Source of the DNA: Glandiceps talaboti
Lineage: Eukaryota; Hemichordata; Enteropneusta; Spengelidae
Reading direction: 5' to 3'
Length of the DNA: 64,000 nt
Assembly: GCF_964340395.1 (NCBI RefSeq)
Contig: NC_135555.1
Span: forward strand, 27,926,725 to 27,990,724
In this document: one piece after another, positions 1-11,610 of the stretch
Layout of the letters: each line of letters starts with the position of its first letter
How positions within the stretch are numbered: the stretch's first letter is position 1
Program-made: the position numbers and the translations under genes
The notes under the pieces: generated by a model
What the model was told of the DNA's origin: nothing
Seen by the model: only the letters and a program-made list of their open reading frames with translations
Databases searched by the model: none

Positions 1-257
1 AGATATATATAGATACATCACTTAACATGCATTTGTACATACACACACATGTGCACAGACAGGCACCCACAGACATGCACATGCACATACAGACACAAAT
101 AGATACACACATGGGAAATCAGACATACTCACACATGCATGCACATGTACTCACACATCAAGAGCATTAGACAGTGCCGTGATCATCAAGTCATAGAAAG
201 TTCAGAGTATATAAAAATATTAAAGATGAATTTCTTGTTTTCAATTATTACTGACAG
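1..257. other. Intron sequence, CA-rich start
   Basis: The first ~140 bases are low-complexity A/C-rich DNA with many ACACA and CAGACA words. The stretch ends in a pyrimidine-containing acceptor (AG at 256-257) in front of the WD40 exon at 258. It is read as intron of the NSMAF-like gene; nothing else is visible in it. Confidence 0.5.
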
Positions 258-2557
258 ATGTTTATGTTGGGATGGTAGTACAGTGTTGGCAGGTACTCAG
301 TCAGGTCATTTACTCATATGGGACTTTGCCAAAGTTAAGGTGCTGAACAAGGTCAAAGGTCATGATGGTAAGTTCGATGCAAAACTTCGTCTTTTGGTGT
401 ATCATGAAATACCATGCTATAGCCAGTTTATCATGCCATTTATATCAAAACAAGTTACAACCATTGTAACTCTTTATTCAAAACAAGTTACAACCATTGC
501 AATTCTTAATTTAAAACAAGTTACAACCATTGCTACTCTTAATTCAACACAAATTACAACCACTGCAACTCTTAATTCAACACAAATTACAACACAAATT
601 ACAAGCATTGCAACTCTTAATTCAAAAGTTTATCATGCCATTTATATCAAAACAAGTTACAACCATTGTAACTCTTTATTCAAAACAAGTTACAACCATT
701 GCAATTCTTAATTTAAAACAAGTTACAACCATTGCTACTCTTAATTCAACACAAATTACAACCACTGCAACTCTTAATTCAACACAAATTACAAGCATTG
801 CAACTCTTAATTCAAAACAAGTTACAACCATTGCAACACTTTATTCAAAACAAATTACAACCACTGCAACTCTTTATTCAAAACAAATTACAACCACTGC
901 AACTCTTAATTCAAAACAAATTACAACCATTGCAACTCTTTATTCAAAACAAATTACAAGCATTGCGCAACTCTTAATTCAAAACAAATTACAACCACTG
1001 CAACTCTTTATTCAAAACAGGTTACAAGCATTGCGCAACTCTTAATTCAAAACAAATTACAACCACTGCAACTCTTAATTCAACACAATTTACAACCATT
1101 ACAACTTTTTATACAAAACAACATTACAACCATTGTAACTCTTTATTCAAAACAAATTGCAATCATTGCAACTCTTACAGGAATGCTAAATTTATACACA
1201 TCAAAGGGTTTGCACTTTTTAGTCCCTGCCGAACGAAGTCCGGGACGGGGACTTATGGATTGGGTTCCTTGCATCCGTGCGTCTGTGCGTCTGTCTGTCC
1301 ATCCGCTGCCGTTTCTTGGAGATGCCTTGACCAATTTTTTTCAAACTTGGTACAGGGGCAACATACAATGGCATACATATGCACGTCAATTTGTTTCATG
1401 ATACGATCCAATATGGTTGCCTAGCAGCCATTTTGTTTGCAAATTTTCCCTGTCTAAAGCCATAACTCAGACATGCTTGAACAGATCTCATTCAAAGTTG
1501 GTATTAGGACAGTGTTCTATGACATACATGTGCATATTCATTGTTGTCATGATACGATCCAATATGGCCGCCTGGCAGCCATTTTGTTTGTGAATTTTCC
1601 ATGTCCAAAGCCATAACTCAGACATGCTTGAACAGATCTCATTCAAAGTTGGTATTAGGACAGTGTTCTATGACATACATGTGCATATCCATTTTAATTG
1701 TGATACGATCCAATATGGCTGCCTGGAAGCCATTTTGTTTGCGAATTTTCCATGTCCAAAGCCATAACTCAGACATGCTTGAACAGATCTCATTCAAAGT
1801 TGGTATTAGGATAATGTTCTATGACATACATGTACATATTCATTGTTGTTGTGATACGATCCAATATGGCCGCCTGGCAGCTATTTTGTTTGTGAATTTT
1901 CCATGTCCAAAGCCATAACTCAGACATGCTTGAACAGATCTCATTCAAAGTTGGTATTAGGACAGTGTTCTATGACATACATGTGCATATCCATTTTCAT
2001 CATGATACGATTCAATATGGCTGCCTGGCAGCCATTTTGTTTGCAATTTTTCTATGTCCAAAGCCATAACTCAGACATGCTTAAACAGATCTCATTCAAA
2101 GTTGGTATTAGGACAGTGTTCTATGACATACATGTGCATATCCATTTTCTTCATGATACGATCCCCCATACCCGACCCATCCTTTATTGTTGTAGGCATG
2201 TTCCATGTCCAACAAGCAGACACAACATATCTAAGTCTGTTTGATTTAGGTTCACAAGTGTTGTTGCGTGATCAGAGTAGTGATAATTCCTTAAAACCCA
2301 ATCATAGTGGGGAGTATGTCATTCTCAATGACTTGTTTTTAATTGTTAAGTGTTTTAACTCCATTGGTGATATAATTATACTTTTCAATAAAACATGATA
2401 AACGTCATGAATTTAAGTGTCAACTTCAAGAGTTTCTAATTCTTGTTAATGTTGATTTTGTTGTATAGGTGCCATAATGTGTATAGACTGCAGTAGTGAT
2501 GGCAGGACGGTACTGACTGGTGGTCAAGACAGGAAAGTTGTAATGTGGAAAATCTAG
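258..2557 (+). CDS. NSMAF: NSMAF/FAN-like WD40 protein, last two exons
   Basis: The two coding exons are 258-367 (donor GTAAGT) and 2469-2557 (acceptor TATAG, stop TAG 2555-2557). They join in phase (G|GT) and encode the final WD40 blades: RCLCWDGSTVLAGTQSGHLL, then WDFAKVKVLNKVKGHDG, then AIMCIDCSSDGRTVLTGGQD and a VVMWKI ending. This order and spacing match the C-terminus I know for vertebrate NSMAF (factor associated with neutral sphingomyelinase activation), where an RCFVWDG...SGSQSG...VWDL block is followed by GHTGAVTCI...TGGEDR...FWK. NSMAF is a BEACH-WD40 adaptor that couples TNF receptor signalling to neutral sphingomyelinase. Only the C-terminal blades are in the window; the BEACH part lies upstream. 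The 2.1-kb intron between the exons is filled with tandem arrays. The name is inferred from remembered homology. Confidence 0.75.
428..1175. repeat. 33-bp tandem array inside NSMAF-like intron
   Basis: About 20 imperfect copies of a 33-bp unit (core ACAAGTTACAACCATTGCAA). A ~160-bp block (428-590) is repeated almost verbatim at 628-790, so the array also grew by segmental duplication. Open frames across it are a by-product of the 33-bp period (11 codons) and are not called as genes. Confidence 0.9.
1200..2170. repeat. Dispersed-repeat head plus 151-bp tandem array
   Basis: Positions 1210-1340 hold a GC-richer unit (CCGAACGAAGTCCGGGACGG and GTGCGTCTGTGCGTCTGTCT) leading into about five copies of a ~151-bp unit; the AAAGCCATAACTCAGACATG block recurs at ~1459, 1608, 1757, 1910 and 2060. 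Each unit carries GGC(C/T)GCCTGGCAGCCATTTTG. It lies wholly within the intron of the NSMAF-like gene. It may be a mobile element whose body expanded in tandem. No terminal repeats or coding capacity were found. Confidence 0.85.
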
Positions 2558-2873
2558 TATAGTTCCATTAGAGTTATTTAGTGGACACTTTATCTGTAGG
2601 ATGTGTTTGTAGAGTCACAGTCATTTGATCTATTTGTGCTATATTTGTCATCAACAAATCCACCAAAACTTGAACTCATTGTACATGGCTAAATTTTTAC
2701 CAAAAGGCTCTTTCATAAATTAGATATGATGACAAATGTTTGAATGCTCTCTGTGTGTAATTGTACTGTGTAATTTAACAATTTTAATTTTTACATCGGT
2801 ACATTTTTATTGAAAGCGTCATTACACTAAAGGAATCTGTTGTCAAATAGTTCTAGTATAGAAAAGAAGACAA

Positions 2874-2879
2874 AATAAA
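2874..2879 (+). terminator. Probable polyadenylation signal of NSMAF-like gene
   Basis: A canonical AATAAA lies about 320 bases after the TAG stop at 2557, in A/T-rich 3'-UTR-like sequence. The cleavage site is not defined. Confidence 0.45.
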
Positions 2880-3039
2880 ACTGAACCCAAATTTCATTCC
2901 TTTGTGAAATAGATTGTATAAATTGTGCACATGCAGTGTGGGGATTATGAATATTGTCTAACCTAATCTAGCATTTCCCTTAATACACCATTTTACATTA
3001 ATAATGCATCAGCCAGAAAATGGGGGCAAATTCTTACAT

Positions 3040-3450
3040 CACAGACAGACAGACAGACAGACATATTGTTACAACATAGGAACTTCGGAAGACAAACTAA
3101 CATGTTACAAAATAGACACACAAACACAGACTTTAGACACTCAAGAGACAAGAGACACAGACTGACATGTTACCTCATAGACACACACAGACACAGACTG
3201 TAGACACTCAAGAGACAAGAGACACAGACTGACATGTTACCTCATAGACACACACAGACACAGACTGTAGATACTCAGAGACACAGACTGACATGTTACC
3301 TCATAGACACACAGACACAGACTGTAGATACTCAGAGACACACACAGACTCAGAAATTCAGACACGTAGACTCACATTGTAGTATATGAAAACTTAGACA
3401 CAGAAACTAAAATATGTTCTAACATAGAAGCTCAGAGACACATAATAAAT
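3040..3450. repeat. CAGA/ACACAGAC-rich tandem repeats
   Basis: A short (CAGA)n run at 3041-3061 is followed by four imperfect copies of a 50-75-bp unit containing GACTGACATGTTACCTCATA, shortening from copy to copy. Low-complexity DNA with no gene signal. Confidence 0.8.
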
Positions 3451-3599
3451 GTGTCTCTGGATTTCCATGTTCTGACATACTGAGAACACAGAAACTATGA
3501 CACTGGATGACATGCAGTCTCAGACTGACTTAACCCTTTGAACCCCAAGCCCCTGAGAGGGTATAATATAGGTGTTGGTACCATGTTACATAACACCTG

Positions 3600-5260
3600 G
3601 TGTCAAAACTGACCAAGGATGACCCAGGAAAACTATATATTTATGGAATCTACATATATCAGAGTTTCCAAAAATATGCAAATTTATGTCATGTGACCTC
3701 ATTATATATTCAAAATGGCCGCCAAACCAGTAAAGTTATGAAATATTTTTCACATTTTTATAATTTGTATTGTGAGAGTACAAAATTCTCAGTTTTTTAT
3801 AGAATTTTAGCCCACAATGTTACCAGCCTGTGGAATGATATAGAAATATTACATAATATGTAAAGATTTATGTATGTAATTTTGATTTTCACCCTGGTAA
3901 ACATGTGGTAACTCGTTATTTTTGCATGCAATTCAAGGAGTGGAAGTACCATATTGCAGGATTGTTTGAGTCCAAACTGACCAATGATGATCTGATGAAA
4001 CCATATATTTTTGAACTGGTCATAAAAAAAGCATCCCAAAAATATGCAAATATTGGTCATGTGACCTCATTATATATTCAAAATGGCCGCCTTTACAATA
4101 AAATTATTGAATGCTCTGCCCATTTTTCAATTTGTATGGGTAAGAGTATAATATTTTCAATTTGTTATTGCATTTTATCCCTCAATGTTACAAGGCTGTG
4201 CAATAATATTGAAATATTACATCATATGTAAAGATTTAGGAGCAAAACTCTGATTTTCACCCCATACAACATATGGCGGACATATAGTAAATTGGTACTC
4301 TTGAACAGGGATTCTGAGAGTGACAGTGCCATATTACAGGATCGTTTTAGTCTAAACTGACCATATTTGACCATACATAACCAAGTATTTTTGGAATTAC
4401 CAAAAGATAGCGGTCCCAAAAAATGCAAATATCGGTCATGTGACCTCATTAAATATTCAAAATGGATGCCATTACAGTCAAGTTATTGAATTTTATATAA
4501 TATTTTCAATTTGTATAAGTGAGAGTAAAATATTTTCAATTTTTTATTGTAATTTTAGCCCTCAATGTTGCAAGTCTGTAGAATAATATGAAAATATGAC
4601 ATCATATGTAAAGATTTGGGCCAAAAATCTTTGGTTTTAGTCATTATGTACTAGGCAAACATACAGTAATTTGATATGTTCGGCATACCATTCAACAAGT
4701 GAAATAGTCATATTACATGGGTGCCAGAGTCCAAACAGACCATGTTTTACCATACATAACCAAGTATTTTTGGATACATCCAAAGACAGTGGTCCCAAAA
4801 ATATGCAAATATTTGTCATGTGACCTCATTAAATATTCAAAATGGCTGCCATTACAGTCAAGTTATTGAATATTTCACAAATTCTTCAATTCGTGTTGGT
4901 GAAACCTGAAACATTCTTCATTTTTCATTGCACTTTGTTGTTCAATGTCATAAGCATGCAGAATTATATGCAAATATTTTATAATATGTAAATATTTGGG
5001 CACCAAATCTTTGTTTTTAGTCATCATGTACAGGGTAAACATATGATATCTGTGTGACATGATGCAAAAAATGTAAATACATGTATCATATTACAATACA
5101 AGCGTGCTTGAGTCCAAACTAGCCAAGTGTCATCTGGTATGACCATATATTTGTGGAATCAAAATGCAACATGGATCCCAAAAATATGCAAATTGTTTAA
5201 ATTTTGAATTAAATATTCAAAATGGCCTCCAATACACAAATCATAGTTTTCTTGATATAT
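3600..5260. repeat. ~380-bp satellite, five tandem copies
   Basis: The block TCATGTGACCTCATT...ATTCAAAATGG occurs at ~3693, 4057, 4437 and 4818, with a weaker fifth copy near 5200, a period of roughly 365-382 bases. A decayed sixth copy is recognisable at ~5890-6000 (CACATGACATAATTGGTTATTCAAAATG). Each unit also contains a degenerate CCAAACTGACCAA...GA block and an ATGCAAAT octamer-like word. Short open frames in it are not credible genes. Confidence 0.85.
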
Positions 5261-6578
5261 TTTTTTCTATATTTTAAGGGTGGACGTAAGACTTTTTTTT
5301 ACTTTTCATATCATTCTATTGCTCATTATTACATGGTTGTGCCTTAGCATGCAAATATACAACAACAAACAATATCTATAACATAAAAATGATCTTTAAT
5401 ATTCATCAAGTGCTGAATGTATGTGGTAAATCTGAAATGTCATCCCACAATATAAAAAGGATGAGTATCATATCACTAGGGCCTAGGGCCCCAGGCCATC
5501 GGTCAAATGTGACTTCTCTTTGTCTAATATTACTATACACTTTTCAACTCAGTGTGACACAGAGGACCCGACAATAAATAATTTGGTCACATAACTTCAC
5601 TGCTCTTTCAAAAATAGCTGACAGTCTCTTAAAAAATTGACAGAATCTGTGATATTTTTTATTAGCTTTGGTAGTATAAGAAAAAAAATATAAATGAGAC
5701 ACTAACACTCATGAGAAGTCAGGGAGTAGATAAATGGCACAGATATGGTAAATTGTCATTGCTACAGTACTTGTTACTAGTAGTTGCAATGTACATGTAC
5801 ATGCAAAGTCAATTGACAGTTCCCTAATATGTTACTACATGTGTATTGTTGAACTTGATTTTGATACATGAAACATTTTCAGCATACTTCTAACGGTCCC
5901 AAACTAAACACCAATGGCAGCATCTGGTATAAAATATATGGATATTGTAATCTCAACAGTGCCACATGACATAATTGGTTATTCAAAATGACTGAAAATC
6001 TTAGGTAATCTGATATCAACAATATTTTTGGTTGTGTTTATCAGAAGTGTTGAGGATTGAACGTATGATGGGCAACACATGTAACAATAAACTTACATGA
6101 ATTCAGACAAAAAAAGTATTCTACAATGTACATGTACATGTGCTACTCTTGATCTTGTTGGCATGTATTACATTGTGGTATCTAAACTATCCAGATGCAT
6201 ACATAAACCTACACTGCTTCATTTGTGAACTACATGTAAAACTGTAAAACCAAGTTGATACTGGAAGATAACAAACAACAAGACAATAACAACATCTTGT
6301 GTGATGCTCTCAAATAAACTAGTGATACAGCATACAAATGTAAGAATTTGAGCTACAAACAACTATACAACACTATTTGCAATATAAATGTTATCAAAAT
6401 AAGACAAAAATATGTAGATGATAAAATAAGGTACAAATCATAGACTAATATTGTCATGAACAGTTACACATGTGCAAGTAGTTTTTTTTTTGTACATTTT
6501 GAGAATATACATGTAATACCACTGTCAATGTTCATCCTTATTTCTTGAGTGTGTAAGGAGTTGTAGCTCACTGTTCAA
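5261..6578. other. No gene recognised
   Basis: A/T-rich intergenic sequence with one decayed satellite copy (~5890-6000) and scattered short words such as TACATGTACATG. No supported exon, RNA gene or mobile-element end was found. Confidence 0.5.
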
Positions 6579-7725
6579 TCAAGTAATGCCTCTTCCTGGT
6601 ACACTCTGTTGGGTATGAAAATTGTCCATACACAGCTCATCACCAGTATTGAATAGACCCTTCAAAATATCAATTTCAATAGGTGCAGGCTTATCCCAGG
6701 TTTATTGTATTCTTTTCCTGAAATTCAACAACAAGAATGACAAAGTTTATTATTCTCAATATTTCTTTTGTATGTTGACTTTGGCTGATGTTGAAATTGC
6801 AAATCATACAATGCACTAACAACAAAACACTTGAACTGAAAATAAAAATTGCAACAAGGAAAAAATGAAAATAAGTTTCATTGTACAATGGAATGTCCAC
6901 ATGTTTGTATGCATGTCTACATTTTTCACAATATTTCAACATTGCTAGAGTTCAAACATACTCTATAGAACAAGAAATGAACTATGTGTATCTTGCTATT
7001 ATTTCAATGAAACATGTACATAAATGTCTACCTCTGAGATACACTTCACACATAACATTACATAAGCAGATGACTTATCTCGATAGTTCAATAGTTTATG
7101 TAAATACTCATGAAATTCAGTTGAACACTTGTCAAGAAAAGTTACAATTTGTTTGTATAATTTATTACACATTTACTTTGATCTCAACTGATTGATATGT
7201 GTAACCTGACTCTAACATACAAATGAAGTATCAGAAATAGTATTGCTTGTTTTGAGATAATAACCATGACATACTAAAAATCTGACACTCTAAAAAAAAT
7301 GGAAATTAGAAATACATGGTCACCTAATTCTAGTAGTTTCAAAATTCATTTCTGGTTGTTTTGAACAGAGTACACGAATACATTTCATTCATAATACAAC
7401 ACATGGAAAATTCTGAACATATTCATATTTACCTTGATTGTGTTGAAGTCTTCCAAAAGTGATCCCAATGTTATCTGCTTGCCTTGCCTTCTATCTCTGT
7501 CACCTGGCATCAACACATGTCTGTGTTGACATCCCAAGTCCCGTTGCATTCTATGTATAGCATTCAGATTTGCGATGTCAAATATGTTGACATTGTTATC
7601 ATTCAGATAATTACTTTACAACGAACCGTTTGTTTGATTGCCGTGCAACAGTGTTTATCGATACCTTGCCCACGCTGACGATCATAAATACAGCAATGCC
7701 TATCATAATTTCGGAGCGTCGCCAT
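6579..7725 (-). CDS. Unidentified small host gene, exons inferred from splice sites
   Basis: On the minus strand, ATG at 7725 sits in AAAATGGCGAC, a favourable start context. Exon 1 (7725-7665) ends CAAG|GTATCG in phase 1. Exon 2 (7503-7433) follows acceptor GATGCCAG, completes the codon, stays open and ends AAG|GTAAAT in phase 0, encoding ...RRQGKQITLGSLLEDFNTIK. A phase-0 continuation is a 37-codon segment at 6689-6579 (PAPIEIDILKGLFNTGDELC..., stop TGA), although its acceptor (ATAAG) has a poor pyrimidine tract and there could be further exons between. Together about 80 residues, hydrophilic, with no signal peptide or membrane segment. I do not recognise the protein. Exons 1-2 are well supported by matching phases and both splice sites; the last exon is tentative. 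Confidence 0.45.
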
Positions 7726-7866
7726 TTTGACATCTAAGATATACAGGGTTACCTTAGTGTTGTTGTAACACACCCAATCCATTTCCAATGCCTTTATTTG
7801 TCAATGCATGATATAGACATTTTTTAGCACAACTGAACTGATAAGATTCAGTAGTTTTGTACACAT

Positions 7867-7922
<56 letters not shown>
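7867..7922. repeat. (GT)n microsatellite
   Basis: Uninterrupted TG dinucleotide run of about 55 bases. Reading frames across it on either strand (poly-CV, poly-HT) are artefacts. Confidence 0.98.
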
Positions 7923-7923
<1 letters not shown>

Positions 7924-8079
7924 CAGTTGTGATACTGATAGCTCAGAAAATTCATGTACTGATGATAACACTGATAGTATTTGTGATGAAACAAGTCTTG
8001 CACATCCCCGTGGACAAGTTATATTTTGAGAAGTACCAGAATTGCAGGTCGATTTATGTTGCATTAAATAATCAATGGT

Positions 8080-8215
8080 TCTTTTCCATGACCCCCCTAG
8101 AAAATTGTTTAGGCCCCCCCCCCTAATTTTTCCTGAGAAAAATTGATACCCCCCCCCAAAAAAAAAAAAATCCTCTGGGCCCCCTAGAAGTAAAATCTGG
8201 ACACTCCCTAAGTTG
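8080..8215. repeat. Poly-C / poly-A low-complexity tract
   Basis: Runs of C (8114-8123, 8150-8158) and A (8158-8170) alternate with ATTTTT...GAGAAAAATT words and CCCCCTAGAA at both sides. It resembles the C-run block at 63165-63330 and may be the same repeat family. Confidence 0.6.
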
Positions 8216-8414
8216 ATGTGGTTTCTCCTCGTTTGTTTTGTCGCTTCTAACTGACACATCTTTTGATGTGTCCTTTTTTAGAGTAAATTGTTGCACAAAA
8301 CGGCAAATGCTAAGCTCTTATGACCAGGATTGTGTGTCTCAAACAAGGATTGTGTGTGTGTCACAAACACCCAAATGCTAAGCTTTTATGACAAAAAGTG
8401 TATGTGATTTGGGT

Positions 8415-9345
8415 CTGGTCAAAAAAGTATAACTCCAAAACTACTGGGCTGAGTGATCTGAAATTTAGTGAGAACGTTCTTAGGGGTGTTTAGATTAATA
8501 TTTTTTCAGGACATGATGATTCCATTTAGTAATATGCAAATTATGGCTAAAAATGTGTCATTTTGGTCAAAAATCTTTCATTCCAAAACTACAGAACAGA
8601 TTGGGCCATATGTGTCTGGGGTATATAGATGAAGAATTATTAAACATATAATGATCTCATCAGCGATATGCAAATTAGGTGTAACAGTGTGAACTTTGGT
8701 CAAAAACTTGTATCTCAAAAAGTACTTTGTCAATGAGATTGAAACTTGGTGAAAAGTTTCCAGAAGTGTTATTCTGTAAAATTTCTTAAAAACATTTTGA
8801 CACAATTGGCCCTAGCAACCGTGACCACGCCCTTAGGAAAACCAATGCCAGTACATTTTGGTCAAATAAAAACATTATCTCGTAGACAAGTGAATAAACA
8901 TTCTGAAAAGTATGTAAATGTGCTTAGCAACAAGACCACGTTCATAGCAACAGCCAAATCATCATGTATAGTGCAAAGATAACGGGGATTAATAGATAAA
9001 TGAGTAAACATTCAAAAAATGTATGCAGATGTACCTACCAACAAGACCACGCCCATAGCAACAGCCAAATGATCATTTGTATTGCAAAGATAACACGGTT
9101 AATAGATAAATGAATAAACATTCAAAAAATGTATGCAAATATACCTAGCAATATGACCATGCCCATAGCAACAGCCAACTGATAATGTATATTGCAAAGA
9201 TAACATCAAGGATTCATAGACAAGTGAATGAACTTTCAAAAAATGTATGCAAGTATGTCTAGCAACATGACCATGCCCATAGCAACAACCAAAAGATCAC
9301 GTATATTGCAAAATAACAATAGGGTTGGATAGGCAACATAGGCAA
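8415..9345. repeat. Two adjoining tandem arrays (~130-150 bp, then ~110 bp)
   Basis: A first family with GGTCAAAAA...ACTCCAAAACTAC starts at ~8417, 8566, 8698 and 8858. It passes into a second array in which CCCATAGCAACAGCCAAA recurs at ~8943, 9053, 9163 and 9277 (period 110-114). It ends just before the truncated DIRS-like element. No coding signal. Confidence 0.8.
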
Positions 9346-9403
9346 TAATCTTATTGCAAATGAACACCTATACCTAGAATGGATCAGCATATGGGAAAAC
9401 ATT

Positions 9404-10640
9404 TTAAAAAACTGTACAGTTGTACGCGAGTGCTGCCAGTTCACGCCAAGTGGAACTTTCTGATGCTTCTACTAGAGACCACATGCCGTGCGATATTTCG
9501 CCATCGATTGATGCGAGGTAACCGCCCGCAGCCTGATTGCTTGCGTCTGTGTACACTATTTCGCTGAAATCGAAATTTGGTTTTATAGGCAAACCATTCA
9601 AGGACGAGAGATCTGTAAGCCAAAAGCGAATTTCGTTTTCGACTTCTTCGGGAATTGAAATATGCGTGTCCCAACCAGACCTATCTGAAATAGCTTTAAA
9701 TGAAAATCTCGTTCTCAACCGTGTCACCGAGCCGAAGGCTGGGAAGAGTGCGATGATTTTCCCCACGACTCGAGCTAGTTGTCTTGTTGAGATACTGCTA
9801 TTTTCTTTCAATTTGTTGAGATCTGACTGAATCGTGATAATTTCTGATAGGGGGGGGGGGGCTGAAATTGTGCGTAGAACTAAATTTAAATTCATCCCTA
9901 GCCATATCAGTTCTTGGCATGGGGTCCAGTGGCTTTTCTCGCTGTTCTCCACAAACCCTGATAAAAATAAATCTTTCCGAACTGTTTGGCTAGCCAAATG
10001 GCATTTCTCATAAGAATTCTCGCTGCCAAGCCCATCATCCAGGTAAACTACTATAGGTATACCTTCTGCTCTCCACTTTTTAACTAGTGGTCTTACTACT
10101 TTGGTAAATATGCGTGGAGCTGAAGTTAGGCCAAATGGCAACACGTTAAAGCAGAAATACTGCACACGGCCTTCACATTGCCATGCAAACCCAAGGCATT
10201 TTCTATGCTCTGGAAAAATATCAATGTGATGATATCCCGACTTAAGGTCAAATGAAAACATGTGAGTACTATCCTGTAGATACAGTGAAGCAGTACGAAG
10301 GTCCTCCATTTTGAAAGAGTCCTTCCATACATGTGTGTTGACGTAACGCAAGTCGAGAATTAGACGTTTTTTACCGGATGATTGAATTGCAACTGACAAG
10401 GGACTGACAACGACAGGACTAGAAATATTTGAGATGCAACCTCAGTAACGATTCAATTTCATTATTGACAAATTCCGAGTGTGTAGTAGCTGATGCGTTG
10501 TTAGAAAAAAATTTGGTAGTTGGAGTAGTAATAAAAGGTATTTTGTACCCATAGGTAATGACCTGCAATACTTCTGACGGAGCACCGATTGACTTCCAAA
10601 ACTGTGAATTCGTACTTAGTCTTCCGCGAACTGTTGTACC
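9404..10640 (-). pseudogene. DIRS-like reverse transcriptase/RNase H, frameshifted and 3'-truncated
   Basis: RT fingers start in one frame (GRLSTNSQFW...GYKIPF, about 10640-10430) and continue from about 10435 in another (SPLSVAIQSSGKKRLILDLR), so a frameshift lies near 10430-10445. Palm motifs: FSFDLKSGYHH, FNVLPFGLTSAPRIF, and catalytic VVYLDDG. A connection region and an RNase H start (IVYTDASNQAAGGYL, TDAS carrying the first catalytic Asp) follow. The frame then runs out in unrelated sequence at about 9425. It would have copied the element's RNA into DNA; here it is dead. A run of ten or more C in the minus-strand coding sequence (plus-strand G run, about 9850-9860) may be slippage-prone. 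Confidence 0.8.
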
Positions 10641-10849
10641 TGTGACACTGCTAACTTGAGGAGCAATTGCTCTACCTCTAGTTGTTGGAGTGCGTTCGAA
10701 CAAATTTGTTTGACTAGAAACAGGACAATCAAATGACTTAACCAAATGGTGTGAAACTTGAAAAATATTCGTATTCTGGCATACTACCTTGGGACTGGGA
10801 ATTGGAAAACAACTACACTGCTTGTCAAGTGACTTGAAATTAACATACT

Positions 10850-11610
10850 TATCTTTCAAACTTGGCAGCAATTTCTTTGCAATCCTGTCGCCAGTGTCCA
10901 ACTTTGCCACAGGCAAAGCACAAGTCGTTTGGCCCGGCTGTACGACATCTTGACATATTGCCACGTCTGCCATCTCTAGTTTCGGCCTGTTTGTAGCCAT
11001 CTGTGTCGTATCTGCTCTGTCAATTACGCCGAACACGCTGATAATTTTGTCGTCTCCGCATCGCTTGATATTCTGCACGCTGTATTTTCTTTTCGTCTCC
11101 GCTACTGTCTGCCAGCTCGTCTGCCTCGTACTCCTGTACTACTGCCCAACCATACTCTGAGCGGTCTGCCATTTTTATTAACTCCTGTCGATGTTCGATT
11201 ATTTCCATACCTTCCTTCAGGTCCTGAGCCACCTGTTGGAGCTTGTTTTCTTGTAGGTTTGTTTCGGCCATGTCCAGTTTCTCAGCAAGTTTTGCATTGA
11301 ACTTCGCCTGGTCTCCGTTTCCTTTCTTCTTATAAGAAAAAGTTTCTGAGGCCTTTATACGTTAAAATTTGCAAATACGGTCTTGTGCCGCTTCTTGTTG
11401 CTGGCCTATTTCTCTCTTGAGAGAGGTTATCTCTTGGTTTATTTGTATTCTCAGCTGTTCACAACTTTGGCGTACTGCTTGGCCGAGAGAGCTTTGCAAG
11501 TCTTCCATTGAGTGTTGTGGAGTCTGACTGTCTAAGCCGTCTTTCTTTCTCGGCTGAACTGGTGTACTGTTTTCTGACGGAAATGAGGACTGGCTGTCGT
11601 ATCCCTGCAT
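10850..11610 (-). pseudogene. DIRS-like Gag with CCHC zinc knuckle, two in-frame stops
   Basis: One reading frame runs from ATG 11610 (MQGYDSQSSFPSENSTPVQP) through a helical, Q/E-rich segment (QQQEAAQDRIC; MAETNLQENKLQQVAQDLK; EGMEIIEHRQELI) to an Arg-rich region and a CCHC knuckle (CFACGKVGHWRQDC, 10923-10879). It is interrupted by a TAA at 11364-11362 and a TGA at 11022-11020 in the same frame. The overlapping RT frame begins upstream of the knuckle, as expected for overlapping gag/pol. Gag would have formed the RNP particle. Confidence 0.7.

Larger units (their letters stand above)
9404..11610 (-). mobile_element. Truncated, decayed DIRS-like retrotransposon
   Basis: Minus-strand gag followed by reverse transcriptase/RNase H of the tyrosine-recombinase (DIRS) class. 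Gag begins near 11610 and the RT frame stops inside the RNase H region near 9425 (TWRELAAL, then unrelated residues), so the RNase H end, methyltransferase and tyrosine recombinase are missing. Both genes carry stops or frameshifts. No split terminal repeats or inverted ends were found, which fits a truncated insertion. The DIRS assignment rests on RT motif style (GKKRLILDLRYVN, FDLKSGYHHI, VLPFGLTSAPR, YLDDG); an LTR element of another class is less likely. Confidence 0.75.

Noticed and set aside
139-1045. Open frames with repeated KQVTTIATLNS-type sequence
   Set aside because: They are translations of a 33-bp intronic tandem array; only the WD40 exon at 258-367 within this stretch is supported.
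1600-2400. Frames starting MSKAITQTCLNRSHSKLVLG
   Set aside because: Same frame repeated every 151 or 302 bases, as expected for a tandem array in an intron.
7801-8260. Frames across the (GT)n and poly-C tracts
   Set aside because: Low-complexity translations (poly-HT, poly-CV) with no homology.
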